A program made the position numbers and the translations under genes. Of a stretch of 64,000 nt of DNA, positions 23,490-34,267 are shown one piece after another. The stretch lies in assembly GCA_973895155.1 (NCBI GenBank), contig OZ316893.1, positions 1,550,001 through 1,614,000 on the forward strand, written 5' to 3'. The DNA comes from Marsupella aquatica. Lineage: Eukaryota > Marchantiophyta. Numbering within the stretch: the first letter of the stretch is position 1; every line of letters begins with the position of its first letter. The notes beneath the pieces were generated by a model. The model searched no databases and had not been told where the DNA came from. It saw nothing but the letters and a program-made list of their open reading frames with translations.

Positions 23490-23740
23490 AAAATACATTT
23501 GCAACGCAGTCCGCATCGCAATTTGCGAATCAGCCCGCTTCGCAACTAGTATCTCAACTTTCCAAAACCAATGCAAAACCACACGCTTCGCAAAGCTGCA
23601 GAGACGCGAAAAAACGCTCTCGGGCTCTGTTTTTCCGAAGCTGTTGCGAAACATTTTGCTTCGCAAATAATGTGACCAAATTCTGAAGCAGGTTGCGAAG
23701 CAGGTCGGTTCTCAATATCGTGGCAATTCCTGGCGAAATT
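23490..23740. repeat. TTCGCAA/TTGCGAA cluster at TNPA-like promoter
   Basis: The cluster lies just upstream of the minus-strand TNPA-like start codon. If that protein binds this motif, the arrangement would allow autoregulation, as TNPA does on the Spm promoter. Confidence 0.55.
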
Positions 23741-23779
23741 TTTTTTCACATTCTTTCCCTCCTCCTTTTGTTTAGGCCA

Positions 23780-24737
23780 TGTAAGTTATACTAGGCCCTT
23801 TTGTGCAATTAAGAAATTCCGCCGTTTCAAATCCTAGCATTTGTTAGGGTTGGGTCTTGGATGAAGTTGGTTTTTTAGGGGTTAAAAGCGAGATTACCAG
23901 TCAAACCTTCCGTTTTTTAAGCTATACATGGTGTGGGTGTAGGCTAATTTTGATAAGAGTTGGGTTTTGGTTTAAAATTAATAAGTGAGGAAAGGGTTTA
24001 GGATTAAAGTTGGGTTTGGGTTTAGGGTTTAAGTCTTTAATTTTGGGTTTAAGCAGGGTTTGCATTTATGGTTGTAGGCTTTTAGGGTTCAAGCAAGGGT
24101 TTAGGGTTTAAAACAAAAGAGAGGAAGGGGATTGGGAGTGAGGGTCTAGGTTTTTGTAATAGGTCAGAGGTTTGGGGGTGAGGGTTTGGAAAAGGCAAAG
24201 CAAGGTTAGATGAGATTAATGTTTTAGTTGTTTTACCATGGGTTTTATGGGTTTTAATGGGTTTATGGATCTTTTGGGTTTTAATGGTTTTTCCATGGGT
24301 TTTATGCTAACAAAGGAGGAGGAGCTATGACAACTTGCAGGGTGCGGCACTTTTGCATGAATTGATACTAGCTAATGCGTATGCATCGTGAGAGCCCGGG
24401 CATCTGGAGGTACGGACTAAAATAGATGGGTCTAGTTAGGCTTATTCATGTAATTAAAATTTTTGGTTCCCACTATCTATAAAGAGGACATGTATGTAAG
24501 GTGTTCGCTTTGTGTACTTGCAGCTTTTCTCATACTTCCAGATTCGGTTCATTATTTTTGAGCCACAAGACCTATTGGCACCGCTGAGCCTGGGTCTCAG
24601 AAAGGTATTTTTTAGTGTTCCTTTTGTGTTTGGTTTCATGTCATCATTACTTGAGAACTTACATTTGTCCAGCTTGATATTGTGATGTTATTTGGTAATA
24701 ACCCCTAACTTGCAAATTATACATCTTTGTAGGGGCA
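23780..24737. other. Intergenic region, AGGGTTTA/TTTTGGG-rich
   Basis: GGGTTTAGGGTTTAAG-like words recur at 23860-24200, a degenerate relative of the plant telomere word TTTAGGG. No coding potential is seen. The region holds the presumed promoters of the divergent TNPA-like and transposase genes. Confidence 0.45.
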
Positions 24738-25888
24738 ATGTCTTCATCTTCTGAGATCTCCACCACAGATTCTTCCTCCTCCGATGAAGATATACCACCT
24801 CCTCCTCAACCTCACACGACTGCACCTCCTCCTCGTGGTCCACCCCGTCAGCTTTGCCAATGTGCCAAATGCGTGGGTCAGGTTTCCCAAAAGTCCTATA
24901 TATGCACCCAGCATATTGAGAGATATGGACGTTACGGACGTCATACAACAGGGGCTTCCTCATCCCATGTGGTAAGTGTTTACGCCTTAGTTTCTACCCT
25001 ATTTCCACATCGCAATGGTGAAGGTTTTTAATTTCACACCTCTTGTTGTTTGTTTTGGTTTGGGTGGAATAGGTATCTAGTAGGCCTAGACCTGCGGCAT
25101 CAGCACCTTATGTCCCATCACAAGGTGTTCTAGATGCTATAGGCAATGCATTCTCACAAGCCTTGGGTCTAGCAACAGCCCCCTCCAGTCCTAGGGCAGT
25201 TGGGGGTGAGCCTATTGTCCCAAGAGGGAGAAAGCGTTCCAAGAGACGGCCCCGAGGGGATACTGATTTGTACAAGGCAGTGGTTACCGGTAGGTGGGGT
25301 GATTGTGAGTTTACTGGCACATGTGTTCCTATCATCAAGGACTGGGATCCCCAGACTCTTGGTTTGCCACAAGAGCTTTCCTATGGTGAGGAGGTAGAGG
25401 TTTGGGGAAGACGTTGGGTTATCAAACCTTCCACACTTGGGGATAGACATGGCTATGGAGTTTTTGCTTGTGAAGACATCATTGTGGATACCAAGAGTGG
25501 TAGTGGTGGACGCGGTCGAGAAGGACCTACGTTGTTTCCTTATGGTGGACCCATCTACAAGAGAAGACATTGGAACATGATCCTTGCACAACATCCTGAG
25601 TGGAAGACTTATGCCTTGGAGTTAGATACTTTTGATGGAAACACTAGGAGGTATAGTGAGCAACGGGTGATAGATGGGGACCCCATACGAACTGGGAATA
25701 TAGTTGGTTTCATAAACAGTACTGTGGGGACTCGCCACAAGCGTAGGCAAAATTGTGAGTGGGTATTCATTGAGTGTCCTCCACCAGCCCCTTATGGCTA
25801 GACATATCATCATGACCATTGTCTGGTTGTAGCTACTAGGACCATTCACTCAGGTGATGAGTTGTTTACTCACTATGTGTGGGATTAG
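24738..25888 (+). pseudogene. SET-like domain protein in the CACTA, one amber codon
   Basis: Exon 1 (24738-24971, 78 codons) is shared with the transposase and has a CQCAKC plus HIERYGRYGR start typical of TNPD. A GT-AG intron leads in phase 0 to a second exon (25073-25888) with SET features in order: HGYGVFACEDI, FPYGGPI, GNIVGFIN, a downstream NC pair, then LVVATRTIHSGDELFTHY next to the stop. SET domains methylate lysine, usually on histones. An in-frame TAG at 25799-25801 cuts the domain before its last strand; a CAG to TAG change would explain it. The usual NH-C knot is degenerate (INSTVG), so activity is doubtful. A separate stop at 25886 gives a natural C-terminus. Confidence 0.7.
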
Positions 25889-27084
25889 AAAATGACCATA
25901 CACATGGCGTTTGGCCACATTTTGTATTTACACCAGTACCGATATTATTTCATGTTTGCACACCCCCATATATTCTTCTACATGTTGTAACTATTTGCTT
26001 TGTAACTTTCAATTGTTTGCATTGTTTTTAGAATGTGCGACCCTCTCAAAATATGTTACCGCAGAGATTGAGAGCAGCATATCGAGAAATGGGTATGCCG
26101 GAAGAAGGACAAGGCTCTGAGTCACATTCCTCATCAAGTGACAGTGGAAGCAACAACCCTGATCGCAATGTACCCAGAACATATGAACAGGTTATTGATG
26201 ACCAAGATAGAGCCATGGATGATTTTATGGTTGATTGGTTTGGTGTTGACGTCCCTGGTGATGATGCTGAGGTGTCTGCTGATCAAGGAGGTCATGTGCC
26301 CCCCAATGATCCACGACCAAGACATACCCCCGAGGGACAGCGCCAATGGGAGGAAGCAGAGGAACATGCCCGAACTCCTATCTATGAGGGTGCTCGTTTG
26401 AGTCGTCTTTCTGCTATCTTGGGGTTGATGAATCTACAGGCCAAACACAAGGCAAGCAATGCCTTGTTATCTGATATGTTTGCATTTTGCCATGACCTTA
26501 TGTTACCTTCTGGCAATGTGTTGCCAGGAACTTGGAAGGAGGCCAAGCGTGTTCTCTCATCAATTGGCATGGAATATCATATCATTCATGCATGTGTGAA
26601 TGATTGCATGTTATTTCATGGGGCCGATGAGAAGAAGACACAGTGTACTGAATGTCATGAGCCACGGTATGACCCCAACATGATTACAAAGAAGGTGCCA
26701 AGAAAAGCTGTTCGTTGGTTTCCCATCATTCCTCGGTTGTTGCACATGTACAGGTGTTCTGATTTGAACACGATTTCGGACCGAACAAGAACTATTTCCT
26801 CTAAACGAGAAGTGTATTTTCATTTTCCGCCGAATCTCGCGAAATCGGCAGTTTTTTTCATCAAAAACACGTTTTTGGGGAAATAATGTAATTCATATCG
26901 GAGTTTGGATTGAAACAGCAAATTTAATAATGATCAAAACCAATGAAATTCATGCTAACAAACATTCATATTATCAAGGAACAATTAGATCCGAAAAACT
27001 TTCTCCTCAATCTCATATTCACGCTCTCCGAAGATATATGAAAGGTCTTATCTATAAATCCATATCCACGTTTCGAGCCAAGTG

Positions 27085-27648
27085 CGATAACTGTATCGGA
27101 CTCCGGATTTGAGCCACGAAAGCTCCGACCCAATCTTAGTTTTCTCAGTTTTTGGATATTTACCAAAAATATTTTACATCACAGTCGATAAGAATTACTG
27201 CACGATTCGTCAAACTTACCTTGCAGTTACCTCCGCAATTGACCAGTTACCTCCGCAAGTGACCATAGTCAACATGCCATTCTTTCAACAGCAATGCGCA
27301 GTCCGATAAAATTATCGCGAAAACTACGGGCGACAAAAATACTAGTCGACAATACTAAGATCCTTTGGTTCATCGGTTAAATTTCAAAATTCCTATCCAT
27401 ATAAAGAAAACTTTTCGCAATACCAACATCAGATAAATTTATCGCTTCAATTTCAAAATTGCAACTTCCATATGAAGGAACCACTTTTGCAATACCAACA
27501 TCAGATAAATACACTCTGAACCACACAACCCGAAGTCAGGGGAGGCAGAGTCAATTACATTCAAAGTGTTTCTTTACAAGCTCTTCTCGAGCAAACCTTA
27601 GAGCACCCAAAATCGACTAGAGGAATGAGGAGTGCGATAAATTTATCG
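27085..27648. repeat. Palindrome array, left half
   Basis: Variants of CGATAAATTTATCG lie at 27085-27098, 27304-27317, 27431-27444 and 27635-27648, with a decayed one near 27503. Most are preceded by GTG or a similar two-base context. They flank the F-box-like gene on its 3' side. Confidence 0.75.
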
Positions 27649-27674
27649 GATGTTCGCAGCAATGCCTCATCCAC

Positions 27675-28223
27675 TCAGACTCGTCCATGCCATGCAAGAA
27701 TTGTCCGCTTCCCGCTTTCTCCAAGATTTATCCAAACTCTACGAAACTGATCTAACTGCTCATACGAAAAGCACCCAAGCATATCTATGGGAGGGAGGAA
27801 ATGAGTTTCCTCTCGGAAGACCCTAGCAATATGTATGTTTGAGAGAAGGTCGGCATTAGGAATGCTTGCGAGCATTTTGTTTATGTCATTGATCTCACGG
27901 ACTACATATTTCAATAGCGCCCAAAATCGTGTACCAACAACAAGATGGTTCCATTTCTTTGAGGTAGCTCCAAGACAAATGATTGTTCTCATTCGAGTTA
28001 GTCGTTCTTCTGGTAGAAGTTTTAGGTCAAGGCCAAGGTGTTCATCTTGTGTGCAAGACAAGGCTAGGAGGGGCCAAATATGAGATTCAACGAGTTGATC
28101 GGGAAGTCCATTCAACAAACTTCCGCATTCCACACCGGGCACTTTTCCTCGAATATATTTCCTACGCTCGTGGGCTAAAACGGATCCCATCTTTGCAACA
28201 ATTAGATTCTCTGATGCAGCCAT
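27675..28223 (-). CDS. F-box-like protein carried by the TIR element
   Basis: The frame has 182 codons. Residues about 38-100 read NGLPDQLVESHIWPLL, then TIICLGATSKKWNHLV and FWALLKYV. This fits an F-box (LP-LV--I---L, with a later SK-W--LV). F-box proteins link SCF ubiquitin ligases to substrates through Skp1. The remaining ~80 residues have no repeat or LRR/Kelch pattern, so no substrate-binding domain is visible. It may be a captured host gene fragment. The start is the first Met, and an alternative Met is at residue 12. Neither introns nor expression can be judged. Confidence 0.5.
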   Translation of the reverse strand: MAASENLIVAKMGSVLAHERRKYIRGKVPGVECGSLLNGLPDQLVESHIWPLLALSCTQDEHLGLDLKLLPEERLTRMRTIICLGATSKKWNHLVVGTRFWALLKYVVREINDINKMLASIPNADLLSNIHIARVFREETHFLPPIDMLGCFSYEQLDQFRRVWINLGESGKRTILAWHGRV

Positions 28224-28396
28224 GAAGCAGAGCTACCAAAACCACCAATAAAAATACCTTCAATCACCAGGTGTAACCGAACACATCCACAGTACCAACC
28301 CTGCACGATAGTTTAACGATTAGGACTCGTGACATATTATATTCGCTGCGCAAGGGTAGGACTTGTTTATTTAAATATGTCCTTACAAGACGCGCC

Positions 28397-28747
28397 TCAA
28401 TGAAAAGGTCGAAACACTCGTCGTGAAAGGTTCACCCAAGGGTCTTTGTTCCAAATCTTACAACAGAAGTGAGCCTGTTTGTGGTACTTGTTGTCAAGAC
28501 GACGACAACAATAGTTACAAGAAAACTCAAAAGAATGTAAACACGCCGTTAACATCAACCTCGAACGAATTGGAACTCCTGCATCATTCATTCCGCAAAA
28601 TTCAATGCGGAGAGGATTCTGCCTATCTCCAGGATCAGTACCACCCATCCACAATGCTCCTATACCGATGGGGAGAACTTTGAGTCGCACGAGTCTCTTG
28701 TACAACCGGCGTGCACGTTTGACACGATTTTCAAGGAAGATAGCCAT
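28397..28747 (-). CDS. Unrecognised basic ORF upstream of the F-box-like gene
   Basis: A 116-codon frame starts MAIFLENRVKRARRLYKRL. It has a basic N-terminus and a Cys-rich middle (FSCNYCCRR, HFCCKIW). It lies on the same strand and about 170 bp upstream of the F-box-like frame, so it could be an upstream exon of that gene. I cannot assign a function. It could also be a chance frame. Confidence 0.25.
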   Translation of the reverse strand: MAIFLENRVKRARRLYKRLVRLKVLPIGIGALWMGGTDPGDRQNPLRIEFCGMNDAGVPIRSRLMLTACLHSFEFSCNYCCRRLDNKYHKQAHFCCKIWNKDPWVNLSRRVFRPFH

Positions 28748-28881
28748 TTGTCACAATACCTATTGTCCATAGAGTGCAATCAACCTTCCGTTGTGCCTCC
28801 TAAACCCGACAACAGTGCGACATCAGAGATGAAGATGAGTCTCCAAACAAAACAAAGGAAAATTATTCTCACAGGAGGATG

Positions 28882-29213
28882 CGATAAGTTTATCGCACTC
28901 CGCATTCGAATTGAAAATATGACTTCCTCAGACACCTAAGCCCTGAATTCAATCTTTCACAAAAATGACAACTCCGATAAATTTATCGAATTCTCAATTA
29001 CTCCTCTTTCCATGAAAGGAATGAAGACTCCGATAAATTTATCAGAATGAAGGCAATACCTCTCTAAACACTGGATCAAATGATTGCAACAGAGGAATGC
29101 AGAATGCGATAAATTTATCGTAGTCCGCTCGGATCTGGACATTTTACACTAAATGACTAGTTAGTCTTACATGGAGAACTTGAACAGGAATGGCTGTTCC
29201 GATAAATTTATTG
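28882..29213. repeat. Palindrome array, right half
   Basis: CGATAAATTTATCG variants lie at 28882-28895, 28975-28988, 29031-29044, 29107-29120 and 29200-29213, spaced roughly 55-95 bp apart. The middle copies are perfect 14-bp palindromes. They sit at the 5' side of the captured minus-strand genes and near the right TIR. Confidence 0.8.
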
Positions 29214-32200
29214 GGTTTTCGGTAGAAAGAGTCGAATCGCTTGGGAGGAATGTAAGACTCGATGGGAGTTTGGTATTCGCTCTCAGTCAGGAGATATTTG
29301 CTCTAGCGAAAGCAAACGTTTTATGGGCAGCCCACTCCTCTTTATATAGGAGACGCTCTAAACCATGGTTAATTTCCCCTTAACCATGGTTAAGTTTCCC
29401 CTTTACCTGGGTTAGTGCGTGGTCGTTCCTGGATTACGCGGTTCGGACCAAGTTACTCGCAGTTCGGACTTTTTCACTGGCAAAATGTAAAACCCGATGC
29501 ACGTATCGCTCCCTGCATTCCCGCGGCAATGCAATGGAGGAAAGTGGCGTTTCGGAGAGTTTTGGCCAGTTTTATCGGTCATTGCATTGCCTTAGAAAAA
29601 AAACGGGATCGGGCTAAACGAGAACTCCGACACACTTCTCGGTCGGTCCGAAATCGTGTTTTTGGCAGAGTTGATGGTAGGGCATAAGACTCATTGATCA
29701 GAGCCTGGTGTTATGCGGTTGCCAATTGACTCTCCTGCAGTCAAACATATTGAGGAAACATGGCCAGACTTTGCACATGATCCTCGTCATGTGAGGTTGG
29801 GATTGGCATCTGATGGGGTTAGTCCTCATGCCCTTGGAGGCAAGGGAAGACCTACATCAGTTTGGCCTATGGTTGTGATGAATTACAACCTTCCACCATG
29901 GCTATCCATGAAGAAGGGGTTCCTCTTGCTGTCTTTGATTATTCCAGGTCCAAAAAAGGTGAAGAACTTTGACACTTATTTGGCACTATTGATTGGAGAA
30001 CTCCAAAAACTGTGGGGTGGAGTGTGGGCATATGATGGCAGGAAAAATACAGGAGGCATTCCACGTGTATTTAAATTGAGAGGGGTAGTTTGTTGGACAA
30101 TGCATGACTATCCTGGTAAGATGACTTTTTGACCATATGCCACCCTTCTTTGATATGCTCTTTAATATACTTGTTTGTCATGTGACAACCCTAACATTTA
30201 GTCTGGTTTTATTTTTGGTGTAACCAGGGTTTGGCTTTGTCTCTGGATTGCAAACTCAGGGGTACAAAGCTTGCTCCACCTGTGGTCCACAATTGCAAGA
30301 TATGGCAATTTGGTCCCCATGGCTTAGGAAGATTGTTTACATTGGGCATACAAAGTTTCTTCCGATGGGGCATGAGATGAGGTCTGACCCACTTTTATTT
30401 TCCTCCTTTGACATGCCCCTTGGTGATATGCGGGAAATTCCGGAACCAACAACTTTTGGGCATTGGAAGTCACTAGCTGATAGGGTGGCAGACCCTGATG
30501 ATCCCCTCACCTTTGATGGTACTGGGTTGACGAGGTGGAGTATACTAGCCAGTTTGCCCTATTGGTCAGAGTTGAAGATCCGCCATCTTTTAGACCCCAT
30601 GCACATAGAGGGAAATGTGGGGAAGGCGTTGATAGCTCATTTTTATGGGGAGAAGGACACTAACTTCAGGGAGGCATGTGAAGAGTTGGAAATGCATCCA
30701 GATGTATGGGTACAAGTTGATCCTGCCACAGGTTTGGAACATCGTCCTTCTGCTCCTTGGGTGCTTAGTGTTGGCCAAAGACGTGAATTCCGGAATCGTA
30801 TAGGGGAGATGCGATTTCCTACAGGCTATGGTGCCAATTTGAGGAAAGCTTTTGGGATGGAGGACAATCACAAATGGCCACGGTATCTCAAGACACATGA
30901 CTATCACCGCTTATTGCAGCATATATTGCCAGTGGCAATTATAGGTTGGGGACCAAAGAAGTGCAAGATGCCATTTGGTCATTGGGTCGTTTGTTGAGAT
31001 GGATATGCTCAAAGGAGATATATGTGGAAGAGATTCCTGGAATGGAGGTATTGGCTGCTGAGGTGGTTTGCAAGTTGGAGAAGGCCCTCCCTCCTTCCTT
31101 CTTTGATTGTCAGGTTCATTTACTTGTGCATCTTGTGAGGGAGGTTGCCATTGTTGGTCCAATTCATTGTCGATGGATGTACTGGCTTGAGCGTTACATG
31201 TCAGTCTTGAAGGCTTATGTACGTAACCGTGCACGAGTGGAGGGAAGCATAGCTACAAGATACTTGGCTGCAGAGAGCATGTTTTATTGTAGTAACATCT
31301 TGGCCACCATTGATCGAACTTTACCACATACTTGGATGGAGGAGAGGCAAGAGGAGGAGGACCGTTTAACAGGAGCAACAAAAACACGCATGCTTACATC
31401 AACAGAGTGGACACAGTTGAATACATTCATGTTAAGTAATAGCAATGTCATGGATGAATGGAGGGAGTTTTATGACAATGCCAAAAGAATGAGTCAAAGG
31501 GCAAGGATTTTTCCTAAGTTGCATGAGTTTATGAAGGAAAAGTTGGTTGAGTTGGATGGCATTTTGGCACAAGGAGGAGATGTCTCACAGTTTCCTACTA
31601 TGACAAATGACATTCGGACCATTGTTCATGGCCCTTTGAGAGTGGTAACATCCAAGATGGCCATGTGGACCCAAGGGAGACACTTCAGGTTTCACTAGTT
31701 CCTAACCTTGTTTTCCATATTCATGTACTACTACTTAAGATATAGTAATCATTTTACTTAAGATAAGTGTGTTTTTCTCTTTTGGTATGAAAGGTTCCTC
31801 ATAACATGATTAGTGTTTTTTGTGTAGTAGTAACAATATATGGGTCTTGTTAATTTCAGGATTTCTTCCCTTGATGAGAAGAGGGCTCGTACTTTTGATT
31901 GTGAAGTTCAAGGGCAGTTTTGTCAGGACTCCCGGAGTAGCCGACATGACAGGAACATTGTTCGTGATGTTGTGCCACATTATGGGAAGATAGAGGAGAT
32001 TTTGGTGGTCTCATATGACAACCAATCTAAGTTTGAGGAGTATGTCTTCAAGTGGAAGTGGTTCAAAGTGAACCTTGTTGGTAATAATCGCACTGTACTC
32101 CAAGATGAGAGTGGGTTTACACGGTTGAGGACAAGTGCCACTAGTTTTCAAGCATCTCATTGGCAAACGTCAGAGCCATTTACTTTCCCATCTCACTTGG

Positions 32201-32754
32201 AGCAATGTTTCTACGTTCCATACCCCTTAGACCCAGAGTGGTCACTTGTCATCACATATGTGCCACAGTCTCGTTCCATTGTTTCAGACAAGCCAGACAC
32301 TATTTTTGTGTCAGATGTAGAGGACATTGAAGGTGACCAAGTGTGAGAGACACTTATGGATATTTAAACCAAAAATCTATATCATGGATTGTTCATGTTG
32401 TTTCTTAATTAATATTTCATACACCATTAGTGTGGTAGGTATTTTCATTTTGGACTCCTACTTTCAAAAGAGGTCATGCATATAAGTGACATGGGTACTC
32501 CCTCCCTTATCCCTCCTCCCTCTTTGAACCCAAACTCTCCTTCCTCTTCCAAAAACTCCATAGCTTTTTCTCCTCCCTCCCTCTTCGCTAAAGTCTCCTA
32601 TTTTTAGTAAACCCTCTTTGGACTCCCTTCTTCCTCCGTCCCTCATCCACCTTCCAACTCCCTTCCTCCCTCTTTCACCTTTCACCTCCCTCCCTCCTCC
32701 TTCCCCATTCAAACTCTAACCTAGATGCACACACAAGTCTAACATAAACGTTTG

Positions 32755-33225
32755 CAAACTGTTTGCGAAACTAAACAAATCCCAACCAAATCGCAATTCT
32801 GCCATTTAAACCGTTTCTCAATTATTCCATACTATACGCTTCACTATTTTGCGATATCCAGACCATCCCACCTTTACCATCCACATCGTTTCGCACATTT
32901 GCCATACAAACCCATCGCAAATTGTTTGAAGCTAACCTTTTTGCAAACATCCTCCAATACTAATTGTTTTGCATCATTAATGTTACCGTGGTTTCGGACT
33001 TTTGGAGCGGTCGCGGAGCCTTCGTAATGTGTTTTGTAATCTCTGTAGTTTCGCAAAATATTGTGATACAATAAAGTTCCCAAAATGTTTGCGATGCAAA
33101 TCGCATGGAAGACCAAAGTTGCAATACCACAAGTATCGCAAATTGCGATGCGTATTGAGTCATCAACGGTTTGAAGCATCTGGAATCGCAAACGTGTGTC
33201 CGGACGCAAATGAGCTTCGCAAAAG
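32755..33225. repeat. CACTA right subterminal TTCGCAA/TTGCGAA cluster
   Basis: Dense TTGCGAA, TTTCGCA and TCGCAA words run up to the right terminus. This is the counterpart of the 20755-21125 cluster. Confidence 0.65.
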
Positions 33226-33244
33226 GGCAAAATATGTTGTAGTG

Positions 33245-33440
33245 GGAGCCACTTGAGAGATGAGGAGAGCTTACACTATGGAGACTTGGTTTAGCCAACG
33301 GGCTTAGAGTTCAGTAAAGTTCTCTTGTGTGTTCCCGTGGACGTAGCCTCGAGGAGGTGAACCACGTATCTCTTGTGTCGACTACTTGCGCGTTGGATGT
33401 GTCATGTGCTTATCGTTACGAGTGTTGTCTATGCTCAACA
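33245..33440 (+). repeat. Copia 5' LTR, right part
   Basis: It starts with the duplicated GGA and matches 42007-42199 of the 3' LTR with eight transitions. It ends in CTCAACA just before the primer binding site. Confidence 0.95.
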
Positions 33441-33442
33441 AT

Positions 33443-33454
33443 TGGTATTAGAGC
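33443..33454 (+). promoter_or_regulatory. Copia primer binding site
   Basis: TGGTATTAGAGC differs by one base from the common tRNA-iMet-complementary PBS TGGTATCAGAGC. It sits two bases after the 5' LTR. Confidence 0.85.
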
Positions 33455-34224
33455 ATCCCTGGGAGGTGACATTGTTCGTGACGGGATTTCGTGACGATTT
33501 TATTTTTTCCAGCGTTGAGTGTCGGTGGATTTTCCGGAGTTCCGTCGCATAGAACTTGGAGTTTATGGGCTCAACGAATAGATCGGGGCAAGGGCTTTCT
33601 AACGGTGCAAAGAAATCGTTGAACGAAGATCGTGGTGCGGAGAGATCTAAGTTTTCATCGTCCTGGAATTTGTGAAGAAAGTTGGCAACATTCGTGTTCG
33701 ACGGTTTTTCAAAGGAGGGACCAGAGTTTGTTTTCCCGACAGTGTGAGCTCTAGGGTGAAGGAGGCGTCGCATGTTGTAGCTCTACTTGTAGATCGGGAC
33801 GAGCTGATCGTTTTGGTAGATGGTTTGTTGCTGAGTGTGTAACGAGTGCGTCACAACGAGCAAAAACAACATTCTGATTTTCTGACCGGCTATGGAGTCC
33901 TCTTTTGCCTGAGCGAGGTTTCTCGTCATTGCGCTCAACTCGGAGGGAGAGACGTGAAGTGCTTGGGCTGAACGGATAGATCACGAAGAGGTGATCATTT
34001 TGAGTCCAAGATTGATGATTTCGCCCATGGGAGGAAGGAGTTCTGAGTTTTTGTCACTGATTGACCAGCAAACGGTGCGGGTGCGCAAATCTTTCCAATC
34101 CACCGACATCGGTTTCTGATTCTTCACCATAATCCGAACATTACAAGTTGCAAGCTCTTTTCGTTTGATGTCCACAAGCATTTTTGGATTTCTTACGAGC
34201 CAATTTTTTGTTCGAAAAATATTC

Positions 34225-34267
<43 letters not shown>

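Larger units (their letters stand above)
26767..29660. mobile_element. 2,894-bp TIR element inside the transposase gene
   Basis: The ends share the inverted repeat AACACGATTTCGGACCGA, exact for 18 bp and partial beyond. TTTG is duplicated at 26763-26766 and 29661-29664. Excising it restores the transposase frame (CSDL then AELM). Inside are an F-box-like gene, a second minus-strand frame, nine CGATAAATTTATCG-type palindromes and two TTAACCATGGTTAA-type palindromes near 29365-29395. It has no recognisable transposase. TSD length and TIR sequence do not fit a family I can name, so I call it a non-autonomous or gene-carrying TIR element. Confidence 0.82.
24738..32346 (+). pseudogene. TNPD/TNP2-type CACTA transposase, disrupted
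   Basis: Exons are 24738-24971, 26032-26766 continuing at 29665-30115, 30228-31688 and 31860-32346. The SET-like exon is skipped in this reading, and exon 1 joins 26032 in phase 0. The Transposase_21 core shows IHACVNDCMLF, CTECHEPRYDP, RLGLASDGVSPH and HDYPG|GF. DUF4218-like (PSFFDCQVHLLVHLVREV, YVRNRARVEGSIA) and DUF4216-like (FKWKWFKVN) parts follow. Breaks are a 2.9-kb insertion at 26767, an in-frame TGA at 29695-29697 and a one-base deletion near 30946 in a GGTTGGGG context. It is a non-functional copy of the enzyme that cuts CACTA ends. Confidence 0.88.
19075..33244 (+). mobile_element. CACTA (En/Spm, CMC) DNA transposon, 14.17 kb
   Basis: The element begins CACTACAACA and ends in the inverse TGTTGTAGTG. 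It is flanked by the 3-bp duplication GGA (19072-19074 and 33245-33247), the rule for CACTA elements. Removing it restores a 343-bp copia LTR exactly. It carries subterminal arrays of short motifs, a minus-strand TNPA-like gene (21334-23384), a plus-strand TNPD-type transposase (24738-32346) and a SET-like exon (25073-25888). The transposase is broken by a nested element, a stop and a frameshift, so this copy cannot move itself. Confidence 0.95.

Noticed and set aside
23860-24120. Interstitial telomere array
   Set aside because: GGGTTTA words are too irregular; probably low-complexity CACTA DNA.
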